From Glutamicibacter protophormiae (GTDB lineage Bacteria; Actinomycetota; Actinomycetes; Actinomycetales; Micrococcaceae), in the NCBI RefSeq assembly GCF_014647495.1, contig NZ_BMPH01000013.1:1-64000 (forward strand): a DNA stretch of 64,000 nt, given 5' to 3'. Both the position numbers and the translations under genes were made by a program. The notes beneath the pieces were generated by a model, which was given only the letters and a program-made list of their open reading frames with translations, was not told the DNA's origin and ran no database searches. Position 1 is the stretch's first letter; each line of letters begins with the position of its first letter. Below, piece by piece: positions 1 to 10,339 of the stretch.

Positions 1-1
1 G

Positions 2-223
2 GCCAAGGAATCCCCGAACTGGGTCGAGGTGCCCGTCGGGGAGTACTCCCACTCCATCCGCATCAACCCGGGCACCGGAGCCTACTACCAGTCAGTGGCG
101 CCGCCGGTGACCGGGTACCGGCACCGCCGGTTCCCGGATTTGCTGACCCAGTCGAAATGGGTGCGCGGGAAGACCTTGCTGCGTGAGGAGCTTGAGGACC
201 CGCCCGAGGACCCCGACCCGTAG
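2..223 (+). CDS. Unidentified protein, C-terminal fragment
   Basis: The reading frame is already open at the first base of the window, so this is the last 73 codons of a gene that starts upstream. The visible part is rich in Arg, Tyr and Pro and ends in an acidic Glu/Asp/Pro tail. I see no membrane segment or catalytic motif and do not recognise the family. The stop lies two bases from the stop of the convergent HAD gene on the minus strand, which supports it being a real 3' end. Confidence 0.5.
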   Translation, partial: AKESPNWVEVPVGEYSHSIRINPGTGAYYQSVAPPVTGYRHRRFPDLLTQSKWVRGKTLLREELEDPPEDPDP

Positions 224-224
224 G

Positions 225-1055
225 CTATCGCTGCAGCAGTTCCTCTAGAACCACCGCAAGACCGTCGTCATCCACACCGTCGGTAATCGCATCCGCGACG
301 TCCTTGACCTCATCCGGAGCCTGGCCCATGGCTACGCCGAGCCCTGCCCACTGGAGCATCTCAATGTCATTGCGCCCGTCACCCACGGCAAGGGTGTCAG
401 CGGTGTTGAATTTCAAGATCGCGCGCAGGCGCTCCAGGCCGCTGGCCTTGGTGGTTCCCTCAGCGGCGATGTCCAGCCAAGCGGTCCAGCCCACCGAATA
501 GGTGACGCCGGAGAGTCCAAGCCCCTGCACTGCATGGCCGAAATCTTCAGCCGTCGCGTCCGTGGAAAACACGACCACACGTACGGCTTTGCTGTTGACC
601 AGCTCTTCGAAATCCACGACCTGGGACTCGGCGCCGAAGCTGGCATCGGTGAAAACGTCGCTGGACAGGAATTCACCGCGCTCATTCTCCAGCGCGTATT
701 TGGCATTGGGCAGCGAACGCCACAGGGCGGCCAGCGCCAAGGAAGGATCAAAGACTTCTCGATGGAAGACATCGACGTCTTCGCCGGTGATTTTCGCCAG
801 GACTCCCCCGTTGCTGGCGACAACATAGCCGTGGTCGATGCCCAGCTCGCGGACGATCGGAAGGGCTGCGCCCAATGATCGTCCGGTGGAGATGACGACC
901 TCGTGGCCGCGCTCTACGACTTCGCGGGCGGAGCGGCGCACGCGCTCGCTCATCTGGCCACGGTGGTTGACGATAGTTCCGTCAACGTCGAGGCAAATCA
1001 TCAATTTTCGTGTGTTCAACCGGTCATCGTTGCCGGTTCTAGTTAAAACTGTCAT
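225..1055 (-). CDS. Cof-type HAD superfamily phosphatase
   Basis: Predicted haloacid-dehalogenase phosphatase of the Cof/YidA type acting on small phosphorylated metabolites; the substrate cannot be read from sequence. Motif I is DVDGT at residues 23-27, with Asp23 the expected nucleophile and Asp25 the acid/base. Motif IV is GDGRND near residue 222, which binds magnesium. The C2 cap lies between them. Length 276 aa is normal. The first ATG gives an 18-residue leader before the core; a start at Met19 would also be compatible. It stands alone, downstream of serS on the same strand but separated by that gene's terminator. Confidence 0.85.
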   Translation of the reverse strand: MTVLTRTGNDDRLNTRKLMICLDVDGTIVNHRGQMSERVRRSAREVVERGHEVVISTGRSLGAALPIVRELGIDHGYVVASNGGVLAKITGEDVDVFHREVFDPSLALAALWRSLPNAKYALENERGEFLSSDVFTDASFGAESQVVDFEELVNSKAVRVVVFSTDATAEDFGHAVQGLGLSGVTYSVGWTAWLDIAAEGTTKASGLERLRAILKFNTADTLAVGDGRNDIEMLQWAGLGVAMGQAPDEVKDVADAITDGVDDDGLAVVLEELLQR

Positions 1056-1147
1056 GCCCCTAGTGAACCATCACCCGCAAGATATTGCGATGATCCATGG
1101 CACAAGCACAGGTGAACATCGAATTAAGTACAGTACGCCTTAAACGA

Positions 1148-1173
1148 GTAAACCGGCCCGAAGGCCGGTTTAC
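1148..1173 (-). terminator. Rho-independent terminator of serS
   Basis: Perfect 11-bp stem GTAAACCGGCC / GGCCGGTTTAC around a tetraloop (TTCG in the minus-strand transcript). It lies 8 bases beyond the serS stop, followed by a short T-containing tail on the minus strand. Confidence 0.85.
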
Positions 1174-1180
1174 CGAGGTC

Positions 1181-2458
1181 CTACCTGAGAACTTCCAGTC
1201 CGCCGAGGTACGGCTGCAGTGCCTTCGGAACGTTTACCGTCCCGTCTGAGTTCTGGTGGGTTTCCAGGATGGCGACGATCCAGCGGGTGGTGGCCAGCGT
1301 TCCGTTCAAGGTGGCTACCGCACGGGTCTTGCCGGGCTTGCCGTCGACGATCTCGCGTTCGCGGATGTTCAGGCGGCGCGCCTGGAAGGTGGTGCAGTTG
1401 GAGGTCGAGGTCAGCTCACGGAAGGTTTCCTGCGTCGGAACCCATGCCTCGCAGTCGAACTTGCGGGCCGCGCTCATGCCAAGGTCTCCTGCGGCGGTGT
1501 CGATCACGCGGTAGGCCAGCTCCATGCGGCCGAGCATGTCCTCTTCCATGGCCAGCAACTTCTCGTGCTCTGCCTCGGCGTTCTCCACGCTGGTGTAGAT
1601 GAACATCTCCAGCTTGTTGAACTGGTGTACGCGGATGATGCCGCGGGTGTCCTTGCCAGCCGAACCAGCCTCGCGGCGGTAGCAGGAGGACCAGCCGGCG
1701 TAGCGGATCGGACCATCGGACAGATCCATGATCTCGTTCGCGTGGTAACCAGCCAGAGCCACCTCGGAAGTGCCGACCAGATACAGGTCGTCGCGCTCGA
1801 GCTTGTAGATCTCGTCGTCGTGCTCGACGTCGAAGCCGGTGCCCTGCATGGTTTCCGGGCGGACCAGGGTCGGGGTGATCATCGGGATGAAGCCGTGCTC
1901 CATGGCCACGTCCAGGGCCATGTTCATCATGGCGATTTCAAGGCGTGCGCCGATGCCCTTGAGGAAGTAGAAGCGGGAGCCGGAAACCTTGGCGCCGCGT
2001 TCCATGTCGATGGCGTCGAGCTTTTCGGCGATCTGCAGGTGGTCCAGCGGTTCGAAGCCCTCGGCCGCGAAGTCGCGCGGGGTGCCCACGTGCTTGAGCA
2101 CGGTGAAGTCATCCTCGCCGCCGGCGGGGATGCCGTCGATGATCAGGTTCGGAATGGAACGCTGCAGCGCCACGGAAGTGGCTGCCGCGGCGTCGGCCTC
2201 GGCCTGCGCCGACTTCACGGAAGCAGCCAGCTCCTTGACCTCGGCCAACAGCGCGGCACGCTCCTCGCCCTTGGCTTGGCCAACCTTCTTGGAGAACGCG
2301 TTCTGCTCTGCGCGCAGGCGTTCGAAGGTGGCGATGGTCTCGCGACGAGCCGCATCAGCTTCAATGAGCTGGTCAATCAGCGACTCGTCGGCACCGCGCG
2401 CGCGTTGCGAGGCGCGGTACAAATCCGGATTCTCGGTGAGCATTTTCAGGTCGATCAC
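1181..2458 (-). CDS. serS: Seryl-tRNA synthetase
   Basis: Class II aminoacyl-tRNA synthetase that charges tRNA-Ser (and tRNA-Sec where present) in the cytoplasm. The first ~110 residues form the Ala/Glu/Arg-rich antiparallel coiled-coil arm that grips the tRNA long variable arm. The catalytic domain follows, with class II motif 2 in the region [14 protein letters not shown] and motif 3 around [15 protein letters not shown] near the C-terminus. Length 425 aa matches the family. It is divergent from the lipid kinase gene, with only 38 bases between starts, and is closed by a strong hairpin downstream. Confidence 0.98.
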   Translation of the reverse strand: MIDLKMLTENPDLYRASQRARGADESLIDQLIEADAARRETIATFERLRAEQNAFSKKVGQAKGEERAALLAEVKELAASVKSAQAEADAAAATSVALQRSIPNLIIDGIPAGGEDDFTVLKHVGTPRDFAAEGFEPLDHLQIAEKLDAIDMERGAKVSGSRFYFLKGIGARLEIAMMNMALDVAMEHGFIPMITPTLVRPETMQGTGFDVEHDDEIYKLERDDLYLVGTSEVALAGYHANEIMDLSDGPIRYAGWSSCYRREAGSAGKDTRGIIRVHQFNKLEMFIYTSVENAEAEHEKLLAMEEDMLGRMELAYRVIDTAAGDLGMSAARKFDCEAWVPTQETFRELTSTSNCTTFQARRLNIREREIVDGKPGKTRAVATLNGTLATTRWIVAILETHQNSDGTVNVPKALQPYLGGLEVLR

Positions 2459-2496
2459 ACATTAAGCCTAGCAACCATGAGTACGATGAGAGCACT

Positions 2497-3543
2497 ATGC
2501 AGACAAAAAGGGCGATCATTTTCTCTGCGGCGGCCGCAGCAGCCGCCGCCGCGGCAACCAGCTGGTACTCGGTGCGCAAGCTTTCCCACTCAAGCCAACC
2601 GCTGAGCAGGCCTGCCGAGGAGGTCGTGCAGACCGACCCGCGCAAAGTCGCGCTAATTGTCAATCCCTCCAAGTCAGGAGGCGACGACGCGGAGCAGGCG
2701 GTCACCCGGGTCTGCGCCGAGGCGGGCATGGATGCGCCGCTGGTCTTCCATACGACCCCGGACAATGCGGGACAGGATGCGGCCCGCAAGGCACTCGAAG
2801 CGGGGTGCGACACGGTCGTCGCCGCGGGCGGCGACGGAACCATCCGCGCGGCGGCCGAAGTCCTCGAAGGCACCGACGCCACGCTGGGCATCATCCCGCT
2901 GGGCACCGGCAACCTGCTGGCGCGCAATGTGGAGGTCCCGCTGGACGACATGCATACCGCCGCATTAGTGGCCGTGCGCGGCACCGTGCGTCCCATCGAT
3001 GTGGGACATATGAAGCTGAACCTGCTGGATGGCACCACCGCGGACCACGCGTTTCTGGTGATCGCCGGGGTGGGCACCGACGCAGACCTGTTCGACGACA
3101 CCGACGAGGAAATGAAGTCCAAGGTCGGCTGGCTGGCCTACTCGCAGGCGGGCCTGCGCCAGCTGCCGGGGCGGCGCAAGCGCGTGCACTTCAAGCTCTC
3201 CGACGATTCCAATTGGCAAACCCGCAAGGTCCGCTCGGTGCTGTTCGCGAATGTCGGCAAGCTGCAGGGGCTGGACTTCGTGCCGGACGCACGGATTGAC
3301 GACGGCGTGCTGGATGCCGTGGTGCTCTCCCCGCGCTCGGCCGCGGGCTGGACTTGGATCCTGCTCAAGACGGCGTTCCGCGCGAAAAACAAGATCCCGG
3401 TCATGAGCTTCTACCAGACCAGCGGGGTCTTCCTGCGCTGCGCCGAACCCATGAATACGCAGATCGACGGCGACCCCACCGGCCAGGTCAACGAACTCGA
3501 GGTGTCGGTGAACGCCGGTTCGCTGCGCCTGCGCACACCCTAG
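2497..3543 (+). CDS. Diacylglycerol kinase family lipid kinase
   Basis: Predicted lipid kinase (DAGK catalytic domain, YegS/DgkB type) that phosphorylates diacylglycerol or a related lipid. The nucleotide-binding signature GGDGT is at residues 111-115 and PLGTGN at 134-139. The C-terminal beta-sandwich domain ends with the family's IDGDP-type motif. The N-terminus has a run of Ala (residues 11-20) ahead of TSWYS, probably a signal-anchor-like hydrophobic segment. Length 348 aa is somewhat longer than average because of that segment. Its TAG stop overlaps the pheA stop on the other strand. Confidence 0.92.
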   Translation: MQTKRAIIFSAAAAAAAAAATSWYSVRKLSHSSQPLSRPAEEVVQTDPRKVALIVNPSKSGGDDAEQAVTRVCAEAGMDAPLVFHTTPDNAGQDAARKALEAGCDTVVAAGGDGTIRAAAEVLEGTDATLGIIPLGTGNLLARNVEVPLDDMHTAALVAVRGTVRPIDVGHMKLNLLDGTTADHAFLVIAGVGTDADLFDDTDEEMKSKVGWLAYSQAGLRQLPGRRKRVHFKLSDDSNWQTRKVRSVLFANVGKLQGLDFVPDARIDDGVLDAVVLSPRSAAGWTWILLKTAFRAKNKIPVMSFYQTSGVFLRCAEPMNTQIDGDPTGQVNELEVSVNAGSLRLRTP

Positions 3544-4463
3544 AGCCGCGCGCGCAGGGAATCGACGAAGGAGCGCGCCTGGATGAAGGCGTCGTTGGAA
3601 TTGTGCTCCTCGATCAGCGGGCTCTCACCCTGCACGGCGGGGTAGGACCCCAGGAAGCGCAGCGAAGGGCACAGGCGGTGCAGCCCGGAGACGGCGGCCG
3701 CCACCCGTTCCTCGGCGATATGCCCCTCGATGTCCACCGAGAAGAAGTATTTCCCCAAGCCTTCGCCAGTGGGGCGCGACTCGATGCGCGAAAGGTTCAC
3801 TCCGCGGGCGGTGAAATGCTCAAGGATGCCCATCAACGCACCTGGCCGGTCCTCGGCCAGCGGGATGATCAGCGTTGACTTGTCCACGCCGGTGGGCGCC
3901 GGGATCTTTCCCGGGCGGGTGACCAGGATGAACCGGGTGACCGCGCCGACGTTGTCCTCCACCCCGCGCACCAGCACGTTCAGGCCGCGCTCCTGGGCCA
4001 CCAGAGGGCTGCAGATCGCGGCGTCGTGGTGCTGTTCGGGATCCTGCAGGCCCAGCGCGCCGGCGGCAGTGGAGGCCGCCGGCGCGAAGACCGCCGCCGG
4101 GATGTTGGCCTCGGCCCACAGTCGGCACTGCGCCCACGCGTGCCCGTGCGTCGACACTTGCCTGATCTGGCCCAGCTCGGTGATTCCCTCGCGGGCGGCG
4201 AGCACGAACGTGATCGGCACCAGGATCTCGGCCACGATCTGCAGCGAATCGCCGGTGGCGATGGAGTCCAGCGTCGCGGAAACCCCGCCCTCCACCGAGT
4301 TCTCGATGGGCACGACGGCGGCGTCGACATCGCCCTCACGCACCATGGACAGGGCGACGTTGACGTTGGCGGCGGGGACGCGTTCGGACTCGTGGGCGCC
4401 GTCAACCTGCAGCAGCGCGGATTCGGTGAAGGTTCCCGAGGGGCCTAGATAGGCATATTTCAT
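3540..4463 (-). CDS. pheA: Prephenate dehydratase
   Basis: Converts prephenate to phenylpyruvate in phenylalanine synthesis. The catalytic domain covers residues ~3-180 and includes the conserved TRF triplet at 176-178. An ACT regulatory domain follows (~195-280) with the ESRP motif at 228-231 that binds Phe, so feedback inhibition is expected. This is a monofunctional enzyme of 307 aa without a chorismate mutase domain. The start chosen is the ATG whose first four bases overlap the rhodanese stop (ATGA), implying translational coupling. A longer in-frame reading upstream is only the antisense of the rhodanese gene's coding frame. Confidence 0.96.
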   Translation of the reverse strand: MKYAYLGPSGTFTESALLQVDGAHESERVPAANVNVALSMVREGDVDAAVVPIENSVEGGVSATLDSIATGDSLQIVAEILVPITFVLAAREGITELGQIRQVSTHGHAWAQCRLWAEANIPAAVFAPAASTAAGALGLQDPEQHHDAAICSPLVAQERGLNVLVRGVEDNVGAVTRFILVTRPGKIPAPTGVDKSTLIIPLAEDRPGALMGILEHFTARGVNLSRIESRPTGEGLGKYFFSVDIEGHIAEERVAAAVSGLHRLCPSLRFLGSYPAVQGESPLIEEHNSNDAFIQARSFVDSLRARL

Positions 4464-4786
4464 CGAACGGTCGGCTCCTGACCATTCTCGGATTCCATTG
4501 GCAGCTTGGCCTCGAGCCAGGCGTCGGATCCGCCGGCGATGTTGAAGGCGGTGTAGCCCAAGCCGGTCAGCCAGGCCGCGGCCTGCGCCGAACGCCCTCC
4601 GGTGCGGCAGATGACGTAGGTGTCCACGTCCGGGTCCAGCTCGGAAACACGCTCGGGCAGGGTGCCGAGCACCACGTGGGTGGCGCCTGCGGCGTGCCCG
4701 GCTTCCCACTCGAAGTCTTCGCGCACGTCCAGGATGAATGCGTCCTTGGGTACGTCGGTTACCGAAACAGTCTCGAAATCGCTCAT
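4460..4786 (-). CDS. Single-domain rhodanese-like protein
   Basis: A 108-residue rhodanese domain with the active-site loop CRTGGRS; Cys60 is the expected persulfide-carrying nucleophile and the loop length fits sulfurtransferases rather than phosphatases. Such proteins move sulfane sulfur between donors and acceptors in the cytoplasm; the partner is unknown. It is the first gene of a two-gene operon with pheA (4-base overlap), but no biochemical link between the two is evident from sequence. Confidence 0.9.
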   Translation of the reverse strand: MSDFETVSVTDVPKDAFILDVREDFEWEAGHAAGATHVVLGTLPERVSELDPDVDTYVICRTGGRSAQAAAWLTGLGYTAFNIAGGSDAWLEAKLPMESENGQEPTVR

Positions 4787-4852
4787 GGCTGGAATTCCTT
4801 TTCAATTGGGTGTTTGCTTTAAAGACTAATCATTCCTGCCTCGAAAGCCGAT

Positions 4853-6205
4853 ATGTTGCCTCTCAGCGCCCTGACATTGCGCGACCAGCTGGCGGACGGA
4901 GACATCTCCAGCCGCGAAGCCACCGCACACTACCTGCAGCAGATCGATCAGCAGCAGGCCCTGGGCGCCTTCATCCACGTCTCCGAGGCGGCCATGGACG
5001 CCGCCGCCCGGGCCGACGAGGCGTTCGCGAAGCACCGCGGCAAGCTGGGGCGGATGCACGGGATGCCCACGGCCTTCAAGGACCTGAACGACGTGGCCGG
5101 CATGCCCACCACCTACGGATCGGCCGCGATCAAGCAGACGACGGCCACCCGGGACTCCGCGCTCGCGGCGCGGCTGCGCGCGGAAGGGGTGATCGTCCTG
5201 GGCAAGACCCAGGTGCCCGAGTTCGGGCTGAGCAGCTATTCGGAGAACCTGATCGCCGCGCCCTCGCGCAACCCGCACGACCCGCTGCGTTCCTCCGGCG
5301 GCTCCTCCGGGGGGCAAGCCGCCGCGGTGGCGGCCGGCATGATCCCGGTCGGTCCGGGTTCGGACGGCGGCGGATCGGTGCGCATCCCGGCGGCCGCCTG
5401 CGGTCTGGTCGGGCTCAAGCCATCGCTGGGCCGGATCCCCAGCGACGTGCTGGAGGGCTACAGCGACGGCTTCGGCGCCCCGAAGCTCACGGTCTCCGGG
5501 CCGCTGGCCCACGACGCGCTGGATGCGGCGCTGCTGATGGACGCGATGCGCGGATCGGATTATTTCCTGCCGCTGCTGCGTGGCGGTTTCCCGGAGGAGC
5601 TGTCCAACCTGCGCATCGGCTACAGCACCCACTCGCCGTTCCAGAGCGCCTACGACATCGCGGTCTCCGCCGAGGCGCAGCAGTCGTTCACCGCGGGACT
5701 GCAGCTGCTCGCACGGCGGCATCAGATGGAACTGGCAACGCTGGACTACGCGGAGGACTACCCGGAGGCTTTCACCGCGGTGTGGACCAACGGGCTGAAG
5801 GACATCCCGCTGGATGACGAATCGCGCTTGGGAACCCTGGCACGGGACTTCCGGCGCCGTTCACAGGAGCGCAGCCGGCGCGAAAGCCTGCGGGCGGCCA
5901 CCCGGGTCCGGCAGATCGCGGCGGACTTCATCCGGCAGTGGTCGGCGTACGACGTCATCGCCACTCCGGCGCTGTCGGGCATCCCGCCGCTGGTGGGGCA
6001 CTATACCCAAGGATCGGCGGAGCGCGATTATATGTTGCAGTGCCAGTATTCCCCGTACAGCTCCATGGTGAACGTGGCTTCGGCGGCCGCGGTTACCGTA
6101 CCCGTGGGTACCAGCAAAGACGGCCTCCCGCTGGGGATCCAGCTGATTTCCCCGCGTTCGGACGAGGGAATGCTGCTGGCTTTAGCGTTGCAGATCTCAA
6201 TGTGA
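4853..6205 (+). CDS. Amidase (amidase-signature family)
   Basis: Amidase-signature hydrolase with the Ser-cisSer-Lys triad: Lys76 in AFKDL, the cis-Ser within SSGGSSGG (about 148-154), and the nucleophile Ser175 in [10 protein letters not shown]. Length 450 aa is typical. This could be a general amidase or a 6-aminohexanoate/nicotinamidase-like enzyme; specificity cannot be assigned, and a GatA role is unlikely because no gatB or gatC is nearby. The upstream ribosome-binding site is weak (GAAAG). It is followed 52 bases later by a peptide transporter gene on the same strand. Confidence 0.9.
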   Translation: MLPLSALTLRDQLADGDISSREATAHYLQQIDQQQALGAFIHVSEAAMDAAARADEAFAKHRGKLGRMHGMPTAFKDLNDVAGMPTTYGSAAIKQTTATRDSALAARLRAEGVIVLGKTQVPEFGLSSYSENLIAAPSRNPHDPLRSSGGSSGGQAAAVAAGMIPVGPGSDGGGSVRIPAAACGLVGLKPSLGRIPSDVLEGYSDGFGAPKLTVSGPLAHDALDAALLMDAMRGSDYFLPLLRGGFPEELSNLRIGYSTHSPFQSAYDIAVSAEAQQSFTAGLQLLARRHQMELATLDYAEDYPEAFTAVWTNGLKDIPLDDESRLGTLARDFRRRSQERSRRESLRAATRVRQIAADFIRQWSAYDVIATPALSGIPPLVGHYTQGSAERDYMLQCQYSPYSSMVNVASAAAVTVPVGTSKDGLPLGIQLISPRSDEGMLLALALQISM

Positions 6206-6257
6206 GCTTTCCGACAGAAGTAGGTACTCGCCTGTCGAAAAGTGAAAAATATTACGT

Positions 6258-7715
<1,458 letters not shown>

Positions 7716-7732
7716 AGCCCCGATCGCCTAAG

Positions 7733-7774
7733 CAGCTGCGGCGCGGATCCCCTTGGGGATCCGCGCCGCAGCTG
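7733..7774. terminator. Strong bidirectional terminator hairpin
   Basis: A 20-bp perfect inverted repeat (7733-7752 and 7755-7774) with a two-base centre. It lies between the peptide-transporter stop (+) and the XRE regulator stop (-), and TTTAAT follows on the plus side. It can serve both convergent genes. Confidence 0.9.
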
Positions 7775-7775
7775 T

Positions 7776-7985
7776 TTAATGGAGGACCAGCAGCTCGCCG
7801 ATCTCGCAGTCCAGGGCCTGGCAGATGGCCACCAGCGTGCGGAAACGGATGGCTCTGGCCCGGTCGTTTTTGAGCACCGACAGGTTCACCACCGAGACAT
7901 CGACCAGTTCGCTGAGCTGGACCACGGTCATCTTGCGTTCAGCCAGCAATTCGGTCAGCCTGCAGTGCACAGCGCGCAGTTCCAC
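7776..7985 (-). CDS. Small XRE/Cro-type DNA-binding protein (YozG-like)
   Basis: 69-residue single helix-turn-helix protein. The HTH runs from about residue 19 (MTVVQLSELVDVSVVNLSVL) and is followed by FRTLVAICQALDCEIGELL, typical of the YozG/HTH_26 group. In Bacillus and many actinobacteria this family is paired with a DUF2975 membrane protein, and such a gene lies three bases upstream here. It probably regulates its own cassette. Confidence 0.9.
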   Translation of the reverse strand: MELRAVHCRLTELLAERKMTVVQLSELVDVSVVNLSVLKNDRARAIRFRTLVAICQALDCEIGELLVLH

Positions 7986-7988
7986 GGA

Positions 7989-8339
7989 TCAGAGCAGCCG
8001 CTCGTACTGCCACGCCATCTTCATGCCGGCGTTGGCCAATTCCACCACCACCAGGATGGCCAGGGCCATGAAGAGCGGTGTGAATTCGTAGCTGATGGAG
8101 AAGGTCGGGTCCGGCCACGGGAAGGATCCGGAAAATACCTGGTCTCCTGTGCTGGCGTAGCCGTCCACCCTCAGCGTTTCCTCGCCCGCCCGGTAGGTGC
8201 CGATGCCGGTGAGCGTCTGGCCGATCAGCGTTCCGAAGGCCAGGGCGCAGGCGGCAAGCCTTCCGGCGCGGAGCAGCGAGACGCTGAACGGCTTGCCCGC
8301 CAGCAGCTTGCTGCACAGCGCGATGACCGTTGCCAGCAC
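7989..8339 (-). CDS. DUF2975-type membrane protein, short at the N-terminus
   Basis: 116 residues with about three hydrophobic segments. The region KLLAGKPFSVSLLRAGRLAA matches the part of DUF2975 proteins that follows their second helix, so the first ~45 residues expected for the family (about 160 aa) are missing. A stop codon sits just upstream in frame, so no longer start is available. The GTG start lies 16 bases after the DUF4190 stop and has a poor ribosome-binding site. It could be a functional short variant, a product translated by coupling, or a deletion remnant. Confidence 0.65.
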   Translation of the reverse strand: MLATVIALCSKLLAGKPFSVSLLRAGRLAACALAFGTLIGQTLTGIGTYRAGEETLRVDGYASTGDQVFSGSFPWPDPTFSISYEFTPLFMALAILVVVELANAGMKMAWQYERLL

Positions 8340-8355
8340 GGCGCAGCCACCGGGT

Positions 8356-8685
8356 CTAGGAGTAGTTCAGGTCCTCGTAGACGTAGTCCGAGTACTCGTA
8401 GAAGGTTTCCGGTACCCAGAAGATCACCCAGATCAGGAACGCGTAGAGCAGCGCCGCAAGCACCAGGGCAATCCATGAGGTGATCAGCCCGGCCAGCGAC
8501 AGCGCGCGGGAGTTCGGTTCGCGCCGATAGCCGAGGTGTCCGGTGATGACTCCGGCCAGCGGAACTAGAATGATGATGGCGAAGCCCAGCATCGAGAGGA
8601 TGCCGAGCACCAGCGAGGCCACCGACAGCCCGGTCGACTCCGGCGGGCGCTGGTAGGGGTTTTGCGGATATGGGTAGTAGCTCAT
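8356..8685 (-). CDS. DUF4190 small membrane protein
   Basis: About 109 residues: a Tyr/Pro/Gln-rich cytoplasmic head (YYPYPQNPYQRPP), then two membrane helices with the DUF4190 hallmark (SVASLVLGILSML ... LAGVITGHLGYRR) and a short Tyr/Glu-rich tail. The ATG at 8685 fits the family start better than the upstream GTG at 8724. It heads a probable three-gene unit with the DUF2975-like and XRE genes. Function unknown. Confidence 0.8.
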   Translation of the reverse strand: MSYYPYPQNPYQRPPESTGLSVASLVLGILSMLGFAIIILVPLAGVITGHLGYRREPNSRALSLAGLITSWIALVLAALLYAFLIWVIFWVPETFYEYSDYVYEDLNYS

Positions 8686-8740
8686 GACTATCCATTGTCT
8701 ACGACTTCGCGGACAACGTACCAACTAGGAGACATACGCA

Positions 8741-10339
8741 GTGGCACACGAACGAGCCGGCCAGCCGGCGCAGGAAACCGACCTGATCGATCTTCAGGCG
8801 GTGCTCGACGCCTACACACGGATCGTGCCTTCCAGCGCGAACCCGGACCAGGCGGTTGTCTTCGGAACCTCCGGCCACCGCGGCACCTCGCTGAACGGCA
8901 CCTTCAACGAGGCGCACATCGCCGCGATCACCCAGGCCGTCGTCGATTACCGTACCGCCGCCGGCATCACCGGCCCGATGTACGTCGGAAAGGACAGCCA
9001 CGCGCTCTCCGAGCCGGCCTACCGCACTGCGTTGGAGGTCCTGGCCGGCAATGGGGTCCGGGTGCTGGCCGAGGACGGCCTGACCCCCACCCCGGCGTTG
9101 AGCCACGCCATTCTGGTGCATAACGCGCGCGGCGGCGAACAGGCCGACGGCCTGATCATCACCCCCTCGCATAATCCCCCGGCCGACGGCGGCATCAAGT
9201 ACAACCCGCCGCACGGCGGCCCGGCCGAATCGGAGATCACCGGGCCCATCGCCGCCCGCGCGAACGAGCTGCTGGCCGGCGACGGAATCAAGCGCGGCAC
9301 CCCCAACGCCATGCCCTTCGATTTCCGCGAGCTGTACATCGCCGATCTGGCGCAGGTCATCGACTTCAAGGCCATCGCCGACTCCGGCATCTCGATCGGC
9401 GCGGATCCGCTGGGCGGCGCCTCGGCGCACTACTGGGGCGAGATCGGCCGGCGCTACGGGTTGAACCTGAGCGTCGTGAACGAGTCCGTGGACCCGCGCT
9501 TCGGCTTCATGACGCTGGACAAGGACGGCAAGATCCGCATGGACTGCTCCTCGGCCCATGCCATGGCCTCGCTGGTGGCCAACCGCGGCAAATACGACAT
9601 CTCCACGGGCAACGACGCGGACGCCGACCGCCACGGCATCGTCACCCCGGATGCCGGGCTGATGAACCCGAACCACTTCCTGGCCGTGGCCATCGACTAC
9701 CTGCTCACCCACCGCCCGCAGTGGCCGGCCGACGCGAAGGTCGGCAAGACGCTGGTCTCGTCGGTGCTGATCGACCGCGTAGTCGCCGCCCACGGGCGCG
9801 AGCTGCTGGAGGTCCCGGTGGGCTTCAAGTACTTCGTGGCGCCGCTGGCCTCTGGCCAGGTGGGCTTCTGCGGCGAGGAATCGGCCGGCGCCAGCTTCCT
9901 GGACTTCGCCGGCCGCGCCTTCAGCACCGACAAGGACGGCATCATGCTGGCCCTGCTGGCCAGCGAGATCCGCGCGGTGACCGGCAAGAGCCCCAGCCAG
10001 ATCCACGCAGAGCTTCTCGCCCGCCACGGCGGCAGCTTCTACGACCGCTTCGACGCCCCGGCCGGCCGCGAGCAGAAAGCCGTGCTGGGCAGGCTGAACC
10101 CGGGCATGGTCGAGGCCACCGAGCTGGCCGGCGACCCGATCACCGCCAAGGCCACGGAAGCCTCGGGCTTCGCGATCGGCGGTTTGAAGGTCTCCAGCGA
10201 GCATGCCTGGTTTGCCGCGCGCCCCTCGGGCACCGAGGACATCTACAAGATCTACGCGGAATCAACGAAATCACCCGAACATCTGCAGCAGGTGCTGGCA
10301 GAGGCCCGGGTGATCGTGGATGCGGCGCTGAACGCCTAG
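8741..10339 (+). CDS. pgm: Phosphoglucomutase (alpha-D-glucose phosphate-specific)
   Basis: Interconverts glucose 1-phosphate and glucose 6-phosphate, linking glycogen, trehalose and cell-wall sugar nucleotides to glycolysis. It is a member of the alpha-D-phosphohexomutase family: the N-terminal substrate loop GTSGHRG, the phosphoserine loop ITPSHNPP, the metal loop [10 protein letters not shown] and the C-terminal phosphate-binding [12 protein letters not shown] are all present. 532 aa is normal. GTG start with a TAGGAGA ribosome-binding site 8 bases upstream. Its stop shares CTAG with the convergent permease gene. Confidence 0.97.
   Translation: MAHERAGQPAQETDLIDLQAVLDAYTRIVPSSANPDQAVVFGTSGHRGTSLNGTFNEAHIAAITQAVVDYRTAAGITGPMYVGKDSHALSEPAYRTALEVLAGNGVRVLAEDGLTPTPALSHAILVHNARGGEQADGLIITPSHNPPADGGIKYNPPHGGPAESEITGPIAARANELLAGDGIKRGTPNAMPFDFRELYIADLAQVIDFKAIADSGISIGADPLGGASAHYWGEIGRRYGLNLSVVNESVDPRFGFMTLDKDGKIRMDCSSAHAMASLVANRGKYDISTGNDADADRHGIVTPDAGLMNPNHFLAVAIDYLLTHRPQWPADAKVGKTLVSSVLIDRVVAAHGRELLEVPVGFKYFVAPLASGQVGFCGEESAGASFLDFAGRAFSTDKDGIMLALLASEIRAVTGKSPSQIHAELLARHGGSFYDRFDAPAGREQKAVLGRLNPGMVEATELAGDPITAKATEASGFAIGGLKVSSEHAWFAARPSGTEDIYKIYAESTKSPEHLQQVLAEARVIVDAALNA

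Noticed and set aside
2515-2560. GCC/GCG-rich run near the start of the lipid kinase
   Set aside because: It encodes a poly-Ala hydrophobic segment in frame; mixed codons argue against a slippage repeat.
3540-4805. 421-codon minus-strand frame read as an N-terminally extended prephenate dehydratase
   Set aside because: The extra N-terminal part is the rhodanese gene read in the wrong frame (Arg/His/Gly-rich). The true pheA start overlaps the rhodanese stop.
8225-8695. 156-codon minus-strand frame that would bridge the DUF4190 and DUF2975 genes
   Set aside because: It is in a third frame with Arg/Leu/His-rich composition and matches neither family; both real genes are explained by other frames.
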